Shown: piece by piece, positions 6,400-12,247 of the stretch | Numbering within the stretch: the first letter of the stretch is position 1 | Layout of the letters: each line of letters begins with the position of its first letter | Origin: Gammaproteobacteria bacterium | Lineage (GTDB): Bacteria > Pseudomonadota > Gammaproteobacteria > Steroidobacterales > SZUA-146 | DNA: 12,247 bases | Reading direction: 5' to 3' | NCBI GenBank assembly: GCA_013002925.1 | Contig: JABDLQ010000443.1 | Coordinates: 1-12,247 of the forward strand | Notes under the pieces: model-generated | What the model was told of the DNA's origin: nothing | Databases searched by the model: none | Seen by the model: only the letters and a program-made list of their open reading frames with translations | Made by a program: the position numbers and the translations under genes

Positions 6400-7926
6400 A
6401 TGCTGTTTAATTCCTACGAATTTATATTCGCATTTTTACCCATTACACTGGCGATGTTCTGGGTGTTGCGCGCCAAAACAGGACATGGTTCGGCCGTATT
6501 ATGGCTAGTGCTTTGCTCCCTGTTCTTTTACGGCTGGTGGAAACCGATCTACCTGTTTCTGCTTTTGATTTCAATTGTTGTTAATTACTCGCTGAGCCGG
6601 TGGCTGGCTGACACGCGCAGCAAAACATTGCTGGTCCTTGGGGTGACATTCAACCTCGGGTTACTTGGATATTTTAAATATTTCAATTTTTTTGCGCAGA
6701 ACCTGAGCGGAATTATTCCTGCACTTGCCAACGTCGAAGCGATTTTCCTACCGCTCGCCATTTCCTTTTTTACTTTTCAGCAGATCGCTTTTCTCGCCGA
6801 CACCTGGCAGGGCAAATCCGACAAGCGGCCGTTTCTGGAATACATGCTTTTTGTCTGTTTTTTCCCACAACTGATTGCCGGACCTATCGTACATCACTCG
6901 GAGATGTTGCCGCAGTTTGGCATGTTGAGAAAGTTTCGTCACAGCGATCTGGCATGTGGCGCATCAATGTTCGCCATCGGTTTGTTTAAAAAGGCCGTGC
7001 TCGCAGATGGCATTGCCGTTTATGCCAACCCCGTATTTCAGGCAGCCGCCGATGGTGCAAGTCCAACATTTTTTCACGCCTGGATCGGTGCGCTTGCCTA
7101 CACGTTTCAGTTATATTTTGATTTTTCCGGTTATTCCGACATGGCCATCGGCCTGGCCCGAATGTTTGGTATCAAACTACCTGCAAACTTTAACTCACCT
7201 TACAAAGCAAGGACCATCAGTGATTTCTGGCGGCGCTGGCACATGACGCTATCGCGTTTTTTACGGGACTACCTGTACATCGCCATGGGAGGAAACCGCC
7301 ATGGCACCACGCGCCGCTACACAAACCTGTTTGTCACCATGTTGCTCGGTGGTCTGTGGCACGGGGCGGGCTGGACGTTTGTCGTATGGGGCGGACTTCA
7401 CGGTTTGTACCTGGTGATTCAACATGCATGGACAGGAATGCGCCGGCGCCTGTTTGGCACACGACAGTCTCGCTGGTATACGCAGCAGCTTGCTCAATTG
7501 ACCACATTTTTTGCGGTGGTCATCGGCTGGGTCTTCTTTCGTGCCAGTGATTTTGATTCCGCATGGAGGATACTGGGCGGAATGTTTGGAGTTAATGGAA
7601 TAACAGTGCCATCTGCAATCCTGAACGCGGCCACTGGTCTGCAACCTGTACTGTCCGGGCTTGGAATTACTGCAGATGGTGGCAGCGGCAAATTGTTTGT
7701 TTTTGGCTCGCTGTGGATTGTGCTGTTGTTCATGATTGCCTGGTTTGGACCCAACAGCCAGTCCTTGCTCAAAGAGCATGAACCAGTCCTGGAATCCGGT
7801 AACATAGCGCCGTCACGATTGCGGTGGGCTCCGGCAAGACCCTGGGCGATTGCCTGCGGCGTGCTACTGGCAATCGGCATTCTGGCACTGCCCGAAGTCA
7901 GTGAATTTCTCTACTTTCAGTTTTAG
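6400..7926 (+). CDS. AlgI-like MBOAT family O-acyltransferase
   Basis: A polytopic inner-membrane protein of the MBOAT family, which takes an acyl group (usually acetyl) from a cytoplasmic donor and passes it across the membrane to an envelope glycan. I choose ATG 6400, giving 508 residues, over an in-frame GTG at 6379, because the M-L-F-N-S-Y-E-F-I-F start is typical for AlgI relatives. The family pattern is clear: Y-F-K-Y-F-N-F-F near 92-99, P-Q-L-I-A-G-P-I near 156-163, Q-L-Y-F-D-F-S-G-Y-S-D-M-A (237-249), F-W-R-R-W-H-M-T-L-S (276-285), and G-G-L-W-H-G-A-G-W with the conserved histidine at 321 plus a second at 334. It ends F-L-Y-F-Q-F, also typical. The next gene begins 9 bases after its stop and is probably its partner. 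No clear promoter is visible in 6259-6399. The acceptor is unknown. Confidence 0.93.
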   Translation: MLFNSYEFIFAFLPITLAMFWVLRAKTGHGSAVLWLVLCSLFFYGWWKPIYLFLLLISIVVNYSLSRWLADTRSKTLLVLGVTFNLGLLGYFKYFNFFAQNLSGIIPALANVEAIFLPLAISFFTFQQIAFLADTWQGKSDKRPFLEYMLFVCFFPQLIAGPIVHHSEMLPQFGMLRKFRHSDLACGASMFAIGLFKKAVLADGIAVYANPVFQAAADGASPTFFHAWIGALAYTFQLYFDFSGYSDMAIGLARMFGIKLPANFNSPYKARTISDFWRRWHMTLSRFLRDYLYIAMGGNRHGTTRRYTNLFVTMLLGGLWHGAGWTFVVWGGLHGLYLVIQHAWTGMRRRLFGTRQSRWYTQQLAQLTTFFAVVIGWVFFRASDFDSAWRILGGMFGVNGITVPSAILNAATGLQPVLSGLGITADGGSGKLFVFGSLWIVLLFMIAWFGPNSQSLLKEHEPVLESGNIAPSRLRWAPARPWAIACGVLLAIGILALPEVSEFLYFQF

Positions 7927-7935
7927 CAACTCTCT

Positions 7936-9216
7936 ATGAATCAGTCGCCGCCCACCAACAGTCAATCCAACGCACAGGTCCGGGAAGCTGACGCAATCTA
8001 TGGCCATGAACCGCGCGAGTATCGCCGCTATTTGAACAACTTTGCATTAGTCGTAGTGCTGGTGTTGCTGGCAACCAGCACGATGAATTTGCTGGTTGAT
8101 CCATATGCACGCTATGAGCTTATCCGGGCGCCGGGATTCAACGAACGTAAACCAGCGGCGGTTGATCAGGTAGCATTAACAAAAACCTACCAGGTTATCC
8201 GCGCCCGCCCGCAGACGCTGTTACTTGGCAATTCCCGGGTCGACATCGGCCTGGATCCGGAAAGCCCCTCGCTGCCACAGGTTTTCACGCCTGCGTACAA
8301 TCTTGCCATCCCGGGCACGGGGGTCGAGGCTGCGTTATTTTATTTGCGCCATGCTGCAGCCCACACGGATTTGAAAGCACTTGTGCTGGGTGTAGACTTT
8401 ATGGATTTTCTGACGGAGGCACAGGCAGCTACGCCAGTTGCCGGCCCGCGTCTTGACGGTAACGGCCAGGTCAGTCAGATAGCAAGCCTGCAACAAACCG
8501 GAAACGACACGCTTACTACGCTGCTGTCACTGTCAGCCACTCTGGATTCTCTCAACACACTGTTATCCCAGCGTGATTCGGATGCGGGCGGCATTACACG
8601 CAAGGGCCTGAACCTGGCGAGCCAGTTTAATAAACTGGTGAGTTCCGAGGGGCACTATGCACTGTTTACTGCCAAAAATCGCGAGTATCTGCAACGTCTC
8701 GTGCAGGGTCCCCGACAGGTTTTTATCCCTGGCACGAAGTCATCCTCGAGTTGGCAGGCACTGCAGGAGATTGTGGAGTTTTGCACCCTGCACGACATCC
8801 GGCTCACCCTGTTTATTCACCCCTACCATGCAGATGTTCTCGGCCTGTTCGATCGTGCGCAGTTATGGACTGAATTTGAGCGCTGGAAACGTGGTCTTAC
8901 CGCTGTGACTGGAAAGCCGGCAAACCCGGTAACAATATGGGATTTTTCAGCGCATGGCGAAATTACAAACGAAGCACTGCCAGGCCCTGGTGATACGACC
9001 ACAAAAATGCATTGGTACTGGGAGGGCGGACATTATAAACGAGAGTTGGGCGAGCGCATGTTTGCCCGTATGTTTGCAGGTGATGATGGCAGCTTTGGCA
9101 CGCAAATCACGCCTGCGAACATCGCAGAACATTTGACCCTGTTGCGTGAACGTAAAGCACAGTATGCAGCCAGTCATCCGGATGCGGTAGAAAGAATCAC
9201 CAGGCTACCCGAATGA
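7936..9216 (+). CDS. Membrane-anchored SGNH-like protein, probable partner of the MBOAT acyltransferase
   Basis: This is a 426-residue protein with a short cytoplasmic N-terminus, one membrane helix (about 36-54) and a large periplasmic domain. The L-L-L-G-N-S-R segment (Ser100) fits block I of SGNH-fold hydrolases/acyltransferases, and N-L-A-I-P-G-T-G (122-129) fits the following oxyanion-type Gly/Asn region. Near the C-terminus W-Y-W-E-G-G-H-Y (His366, Glu363) fits the catalytic His block, with Glu where Asp is more usual. MBOAT proteins are often paired with such proteins (AlgI with AlgJ/AlgX, PatA with PatB, DltB with DltD), where the SGNH partner places the acyl group on the glycan. The start 9 bases after the MBOAT stop has no good ribosome site, suggesting translational coupling. 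The fold is inferred from motifs; overall similarity to a named family is not certain. Confidence 0.7.
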   Translation: MNQSPPTNSQSNAQVREADAIYGHEPREYRRYLNNFALVVVLVLLATSTMNLLVDPYARYELIRAPGFNERKPAAVDQVALTKTYQVIRARPQTLLLGNSRVDIGLDPESPSLPQVFTPAYNLAIPGTGVEAALFYLRHAAAHTDLKALVLGVDFMDFLTEAQAATPVAGPRLDGNGQVSQIASLQQTGNDTLTTLLSLSATLDSLNTLLSQRDSDAGGITRKGLNLASQFNKLVSSEGHYALFTAKNREYLQRLVQGPRQVFIPGTKSSSSWQALQEIVEFCTLHDIRLTLFIHPYHADVLGLFDRAQLWTEFERWKRGLTAVTGKPANPVTIWDFSAHGEITNEALPGPGDTTTKMHWYWEGGHYKRELGERMFARMFAGDDGSFGTQITPANIAEHLTLLRERKAQYAASHPDAVERITRLPE

Positions 9217-9561
9217 CAGTGCAGTACCGCAGCGCCGGCTATCAGCACAGACCGGACCTCCCGAGGCATTACCAACACCTCGTCGCTCACTATGTTGAAG
9301 GCATCGGCACGCCTGTCGGCCAATGAGAAGACCACCTGCTGATCATGCACCTGTTCAATGCACTACCCACCCCATTTTTGTGTCAGTTCTGTGCAGCTGT
9401 TCCCTGCCGCAAATTGAGCAATTTTCGCAAAACTGCACCGGGTGCGGTTTTCTCCGGTAAACAAGCCCCAATTCCGGGAGAATCCGGGTAGCCGTCGGAT
9501 TGCATATTGAGCTAAGATAAAACCATCAGGCCCTGCCCTGCGATAATACAGTGAGATAACA
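9217..9561. other. Intergenic region before the CBS gene
   Basis: These 345 bases contain one terminator-like hairpin (9429-9451) and, at the left end, a 37-codon open frame that overlaps the preceding stop as ATGA (9213-9326). That frame has no recognisable protein features and I do not call it a gene. No convincing promoter stood out in the 80 bases before the CBS gene. Confidence 0.6.
9429..9451. terminator. Possible bidirectional terminator hairpin
   Basis: AAAACTGCAC (9429-9438) and GTGCGGTTTT (9442-9451) pair over ten positions, with one G-U wobble on the plus strand, around a CGG loop. The A4 and T4 ends let it act in either direction. The T-run is short and it lies 213 bases after the SGNH-like gene, so its use as that operon's terminator is only plausible. 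Confidence 0.45.
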
Positions 9562-9990
9562 ATGCAACATGTAAAAGACATTCTTGCCCACAAAAGCAAC
9601 CAGGTTTGGTCCGTAACTCCCGACACTACAGTTTTTGATGCCCTGAAAAAAATGTCTGACAAAAGCATCGGCAGTTTACTGGTGATGGAAGGGGAAAAAC
9701 TGGTTGGCCTGTTCTCTGAGCGCGATTACGCACGCAAAGTTGTTCTACACGACAAATCTTCCAGAACCATGCCGGTCACGGAAATTATGACTAGACGAAT
9801 ACTATGCGTAAGCCCCGAACGCAGTGTCGAGGAATGCATGGCGCTGATGACCGATCAACGGGTGCGCCATTTGCCGGTGATTGAGAACAAACAGGTGGTC
9901 GGCGTCGTTTCTATCGGCGACCTGGTCAAGGCCATCATGCATGATCAACAAATATTGATCGATCAACTGCAGCAGTACATCACCGGTTAA
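9562..9990 (+). CDS. Twin CBS-domain protein
   Basis: A 142-residue soluble protein made almost entirely of two CBS domains (a Bateman module): domain 1 at about 8-63, with S-I-G-S-L-L-V-M and L-V-G-L-F-S-E-R-D-Y, and domain 2 at about 72-129, with R-V-R-H-L-P-V-I and V-V-G-V-V-S-I-G-D-L-V-K. Pairs of CBS domains bind adenosine nucleotides or similar ligands and regulate a partner. No enzymatic or membrane domain is attached, so the partner is not evident. The motif order, including S-E-R-D-Y and S-I-G-D-L, is that of the common stand-alone CBS-pair proteins of proteobacteria. GTGAG lies a few bases upstream of the ATG. It appears to be a single-gene transcript: 345 bases of non-coding DNA precede it and 383 follow. 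Confidence 0.92.
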   Translation: MQHVKDILAHKSNQVWSVTPDTTVFDALKKMSDKSIGSLLVMEGEKLVGLFSERDYARKVVLHDKSSRTMPVTEIMTRRILCVSPERSVEECMALMTDQRVRHLPVIENKQVVGVVSIGDLVKAIMHDQQILIDQLQQYITG

Positions 9991-10016
9991 GCCACAGATA
10001 GCGGTATGCTGGTCCT

Positions 10017-10043
10017 GTGCCGCAGCGTTGCTGCGCCCGGCAC
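10017..10043 (+). terminator. Hairpin downstream of the CBS gene, weak terminator candidate
   Basis: GTGCC-GCAGC (10017-10026) pairs with GCTGC (10030-10034) and GGCAC (10039-10043), leaving a GTT loop and a GCCC bulge. It begins 26 bases after the CBS stop and is followed by TTAAACTT, not a clean T-run, so termination efficiency is doubtful. Confidence 0.3.
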
Positions 10044-10314
10044 TTAAACTTCGCGCGGTCGTCTGATTTCAGAGGCAGCATTTCTCGGGGTGCCGCAAAC
10101 CCGCCGAACGGCTACCTGTTCATTCATCCAATTGACGGCCATCTGTAATCTCTCGCGCTGACGGATCTTTGACCTGGCGACATCTGAAACCTGGTTTTAT
10201 CGCCACGCCAATCGGCGCAACCGCTCGCGTCATGCAGCGTTGCCACCGGGCCTGCACGAGATAGCCACTGCTCTGCACGGTCACCGCAGCCCGGCTGAAA
10301 AAATCGATGCGCTG

Positions 10315-10342
10315 TGGATTCTTCACTGAAAAAGGCTATACT
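10315..10342 (+). promoter_or_regulatory. Possible aroQ promoter
   Basis: A good -10 element TATACT (10337-10342) stands 31 bases before the aroQ ATG. The best -35 at workable spacing is TGGATT (10315-10320, 16 bases), which is a weak match to TTGACA. The assignment rests mainly on the -10 and its position. Confidence 0.4.
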
Positions 10343-10373
10343 TATCAGCTAATTCGCTAACACCGAGCCTGTC

Positions 10374-10820
10374 ATGGCGCATATCCTCCTGCTGAACGGC
10401 CCCAATCTGAACTTGCTCGGCGCGCGCGAGCCCGATGTCTATGGGTCGGATTCACTCGATAATATTGAAATGCGCTTACAGGAGCAGGCTGGCGAACTGG
10501 GGCATTCGATAGTGGCCTATCAAAGCAACAGTGAGTCCGATCTGGTCGATCGTATTCAACAAGCTGCGATTGCCAACATGGATTTTGCGATCTGCAACCT
10601 GGGCGCTTTCACTCATACCAGCGTGGCAATCCGGGACGCTTTGCTGGGCACGTCCTTGCCATTTATCGAAGTACACATCAGCAACGTGTATGCACGTGAA
10701 GAGTTTCGCCATCACAGTTATATCAGCGACATTGCCGTGGGCTGCATCGTCGGTCTTGGCACGTTCGGCTACGATCTTGCACTTGCTGCGATTGATCAAC
10801 ATTTGAACGCTGGAAAATAA
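10374..10820 (+). CDS. aroQ: Type II 3-dehydroquinate dehydratase
   Basis: This cytoplasmic enzyme converts 3-dehydroquinate to 3-dehydroshikimate in the shikimate pathway. At 148 residues it has the usual length for the dodecameric type II enzyme. It carries N-G-P-N-L-N-L-L-G (8-16), the lid region R-E-P-x-V-Y-G with the catalytic Tyr23, Q-S-N-S-E (50-54), the substrate-binding Asn75, the catalytic His101 in E-V-H-I-S-N, and F-R-H-H-S-Y-I-S-D-I-A-V-G (111-123) with Arg112. One oddity is N-L-G-A-F-T-H-T-S at 75-83, where most family members have N-P-G/A; Leu76 replaces the usual small or Pro residue beside the substrate-binding Asn. The gene is normally followed by accB-accC in this group; here it is followed by a 151-base gap and prmA. 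Confidence 0.96.
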   Translation: MAHILLLNGPNLNLLGAREPDVYGSDSLDNIEMRLQEQAGELGHSIVAYQSNSESDLVDRIQQAAIANMDFAICNLGAFTHTSVAIRDALLGTSLPFIEVHISNVYAREEFRHHSYISDIAVGCIVGLGTFGYDLALAAIDQHLNAGK

Positions 10821-10852
10821 CACATCACATTAAAGTTAATTTGTTGAGAACC

Positions 10853-10975
10853 CCGTTTCAGCAAACTGTCTTGATTGCCAACCGGGGCTTGCGTTTCGAA
10901 TCCATCGGCAGGTATAGCCGTAACTCCGGTGCAGCGATGAGATTGGATAAACTGATTAAACAGGATTGTCGATGA
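10853..10975 (+). pseudogene. Probable accC (biotin carboxylase) relic
   Basis: The gap between aroQ and prmA, where accB-accC is expected, has an open frame whose codons 10868-10888 encode V-L-I-A-N-R-G, directly followed by L-R. AccC and related biotin carboxylases start M-x-x-K-V-L-I-A-N-R-G-E-I-A-L-R; losing nine bases (E-I-A) from that would give the sequence seen. The preceding P-F-Q-Q-T also resembles an AccC start with its ATG lost. After this the frame has no clear similarity, runs through S-G-A-A-M-R-L-D-K-L-I-K-Q-D-C-R, which could be a decayed AccC C-terminus, and stops at TGA 10973-10975 overlapping the prmA ATG. The motif is seen; its origin by deletion is inference. A chance match cannot be excluded, and other biotin carboxylases share the motif. 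Confidence 0.5.
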
Positions 10976-11859
10976 GTTGGCTGGAGTTTGTCATCGAATG
11001 CGAATCGGAGGCCATCGAATCCATCGAATCGATTCTGTTGACAAGCGGTGCCCAGGCGATCACGTTGCTCGACGCCGGTGACCAGCCCTTGCTGGAGCCA
11101 CTGCCAGGAGAAATGCCGCTGTGGTCACTTGTGCGTATCAAGGCTCTGTTCGCACGGGATATCGATCAGGGCCACGTCGAATCCAGTCTGCATGAACAGA
11201 AGGCAGGATATTATGGTTACTGGCAAGTGTTGCAGGAACAGGAATGGTCACGGGTGTGGCTGGAGCGGTTCAAACCCACCCGTTATGGGCAGCGTCTGTG
11301 GATCATCCCCTCTGAGTCACAGCCTCCCTCAAGCACAGCTGTCAATATATTTCTTGACCCGGGTCTTGCATTTGGCACGGGCGATCACGCCACAACCAAT
11401 CTTTGCCTGTGCTGGCTGGATGGTACAAGTTTACAGGGCAGGCGTGTCCTGGATTTTGGACACGGCTCCGGCATTTTGGCCATTGCTGCGAAAAAACTGG
11501 GGGCAACCTACGTGATGGGTGTCGATATTGATCCCCAGGCGGTGATTGCCGGTCGCCAGAATGCCAAAAACAATGAACTCAACTCAAATATAGAATTCAG
11601 CGACCATACGCAGCAGCAGGATTTTGATGTCGTGATCGCCAACATTTTGGCTGGCCCGCTCAGGAATATGGCAGAAAATTTGTCTACATCATTGCGACCT
11701 GGCGGTAAGATAGCGCTGAGCGGGATTCTTGAGGGGCAGATTACCGAGGTACAGCAGGCTTATTCGCCCTGGATAATGTGGGAAACAATGCAGAAACTTG
11801 AAGGCTGGGTTTTAATTGCCGGTAGACGACGCGAGGCACAGATGGAGCAGAGTCGCTGA
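10972..11859 (+). CDS. prmA: Ribosomal protein L11 methyltransferase
   Basis: PrmA uses S-adenosylmethionine to methylate ribosomal protein L11 in the cytoplasm. I use ATG 10972, which has AGGA 6 bases upstream and gives 295 residues (E. coli-like length), over the in-frame TTG at 10966. The N-terminal L11-recognition domain (about 1-60) precedes the class I methyltransferase domain. Visible motifs are D-P-G-L-A-F-G-T-G-D-H-A-T-T (129-142), SAM motif I D-F-G-H-G-S-G (161-167), the acidic motif G-V-D-I-D-P-Q-A (183-190) and N-I-L-A-G-P-L (224-230). Motif I has His164 where Cys is typical (D-F-G-C-G-S-G in E. coli), and D138/A140 replace the Thr/Pro of the E. coli T-H-P-T-T. The stop overlaps the next gene's ATG by one base, indicating co-translation. 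Confidence 0.95.
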   Translation: MSWLEFVIECESEAIESIESILLTSGAQAITLLDAGDQPLLEPLPGEMPLWSLVRIKALFARDIDQGHVESSLHEQKAGYYGYWQVLQEQEWSRVWLERFKPTRYGQRLWIIPSESQPPSSTAVNIFLDPGLAFGTGDHATTNLCLCWLDGTSLQGRRVLDFGHGSGILAIAAKKLGATYVMGVDIDPQAVIAGRQNAKNNELNSNIEFSDHTQQQDFDVVIANILAGPLRNMAENLSTSLRPGGKIALSGILEGQITEVQQAYSPWIMWETMQKLEGWVLIAGRRREAQMEQSR

Positions 11860-12247
11860 TGTTTACCTATTGTCCAGACTGTTCATCGATCTATGAAATT
11901 TCGGCAGAACAACTGGGTGCCGCCAGCGGGCTTGTGCGCTGTGGAAACTGTGACGCGACATTCAGCGCTTTGCGCCGGCTGACGGAAACGCCCCCCGACG
12001 TCACGACTGAAACAGACACATCCATCAACGCCGGAAACAAGCAAATCACAACAGCAGATACCACTGCCGACGCAACGGGCGCTGATAGTAACAGCGGGCA
12101 GGCAATGGACAAGGCGGCGACATCGGCGGCAACGACTGACGACAGCGGAGGCGTCAAAACGGAACCGTCAGAAGACACGACAGGTGATGGTTTTGAAAGT
12201 GGCGAATTGCCCCTGCCAGTCGAACCATTGGAAGACTGGGACACCGA
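11859..12247 (+). CDS. Zinc-ribbon DUF3426-type protein, N-terminal part (3' end outside window)
   Basis: The ATG overlaps the prmA stop (TGATG), with GGAG 11 bases upstream, and the frame stays open to the window edge, showing 129 codons. Residues 1-36 form an MJ0042-type zinc ribbon: C-P-D-C (Cys5/Cys8), 19 residues, then C-G-N-C (Cys28/Cys31), ending A-T-F-S. A long acidic, Thr/Ala/Ser/Asp-rich, probably disordered stretch follows. In many gammaproteobacteria the gene after prmA has this ribbon, a disordered linker, one membrane helix and a C-terminal DUF3426 domain; only the first two are in view, so the DUF3426 assignment comes from context. Its function is not established. Confidence 0.85.
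   Translation, partial: MFTYCPDCSSIYEISAEQLGAASGLVRCGNCDATFSALRRLTETPPDVTTETDTSINAGNKQITTADTTADATGADSNSGQAMDKAATSAATTDDSGGVKTEPSEDTTGDGFESGELPLPVEPLEDWDT

Larger units (their letters stand above)
9991..10373. other. Intergenic region between the CBS gene and aroQ
   Basis: These 383 bases hold a hairpin just after the CBS gene (10017-10043) and a possible aroQ promoter near the right end. A 68-codon minus-strand frame (10120-10326, GTG start) has no recognisable features and no ribosome site I trust, so it is not called. I see nothing else. Confidence 0.6.

Noticed and set aside
10120..10326. 68-codon minus-strand frame before aroQ
   Set aside because: GTG start, no clear ribosome site, no recognisable domain.
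10820..10852. Remnant of accB just after aroQ
   Set aside because: The frame reads I-K-V-N-L-L-R, faintly like the AccB start I-R-K-V-K-K-L-I-E-L-L, but it is too short and gapped to support.
10889..10918. Promoter TTGCGT-N18-TATAGC before prmA
   Set aside because: Only half of the -35 matches and the spacing is long; it also lies within the presumed accC relic.

Overview
The window reads as a stretch of core chromosome from a non-enteric gammaproteobacterium of moderate GC content. The evidence is the gene set and order (dsbD, groES-groEL, aroQ, prmA, then a DUF3426 zinc-ribbon gene) and control of groESL by a perfect CIRCE operator, i.e. the HrcA repressor, instead of a visible sigma-32 promoter. 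No tRNA, rRNA, CRISPR array, insertion sequence or phage gene was seen.

Layout. Positions 1-806 (+) hold the C-terminal part of a DUF2914 protein with a long Pro/Thr/Ala-rich linker. Converging on it, 837-3614 (-) is a two-gene operon: dsbD, here with two tandem periplasmic DsbD-alpha domains, followed by a TlpA-like membrane-anchored thioredoxin. A 610-base divergent intergenic region with several hairpins leads to the groES-groEL operon (4224-6210, +), which has a sigma-70-type promoter overlapped by CIRCE and ends at a strong intrinsic terminator. Then comes a two-gene cell-surface O-acylation module (6400-9216, +): an AlgI-like MBOAT acyltransferase and a membrane-anchored SGNH-like partner. 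A stand-alone twin-CBS protein (9562-9990, +) follows. The last block is aroQ (10374-10820), prmA (10972-11859) and the start of a DUF3426 zinc-ribbon gene that runs off the window (11859 onward).

How they work together. DsbD carries reducing equivalents from cytoplasmic thioredoxin to the periplasm, and the adjacent TlpA-like protein is a likely client. GroES/GroEL form the chaperonin. The MBOAT/SGNH pair probably moves an acyl group across the inner membrane onto an unidentified envelope glycan; no glycan synthesis genes are nearby. AroQ (shikimate pathway) and PrmA (L11 methylation) are housekeeping.

Most notable observation. In many gammaproteobacteria accB and accC lie between aroQ and prmA. 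Here they are absent, and the 151-base gap keeps an open frame encoding VLIANRG followed by LR. VLIANRG is the N-terminal signature of biotin carboxylase (AccC). The frame closes on a TGA that overlaps the prmA start. I read this as a probable deletion scar of accBC, on sequence inspection only. Other points are the doubled DsbD-alpha domain, the CIRCE whose spacer is itself palindromic, the orphan MBOAT/SGNH pair, and unusual residues in conserved motifs of AroQ and PrmA. I found no convincing new multi-gene system.
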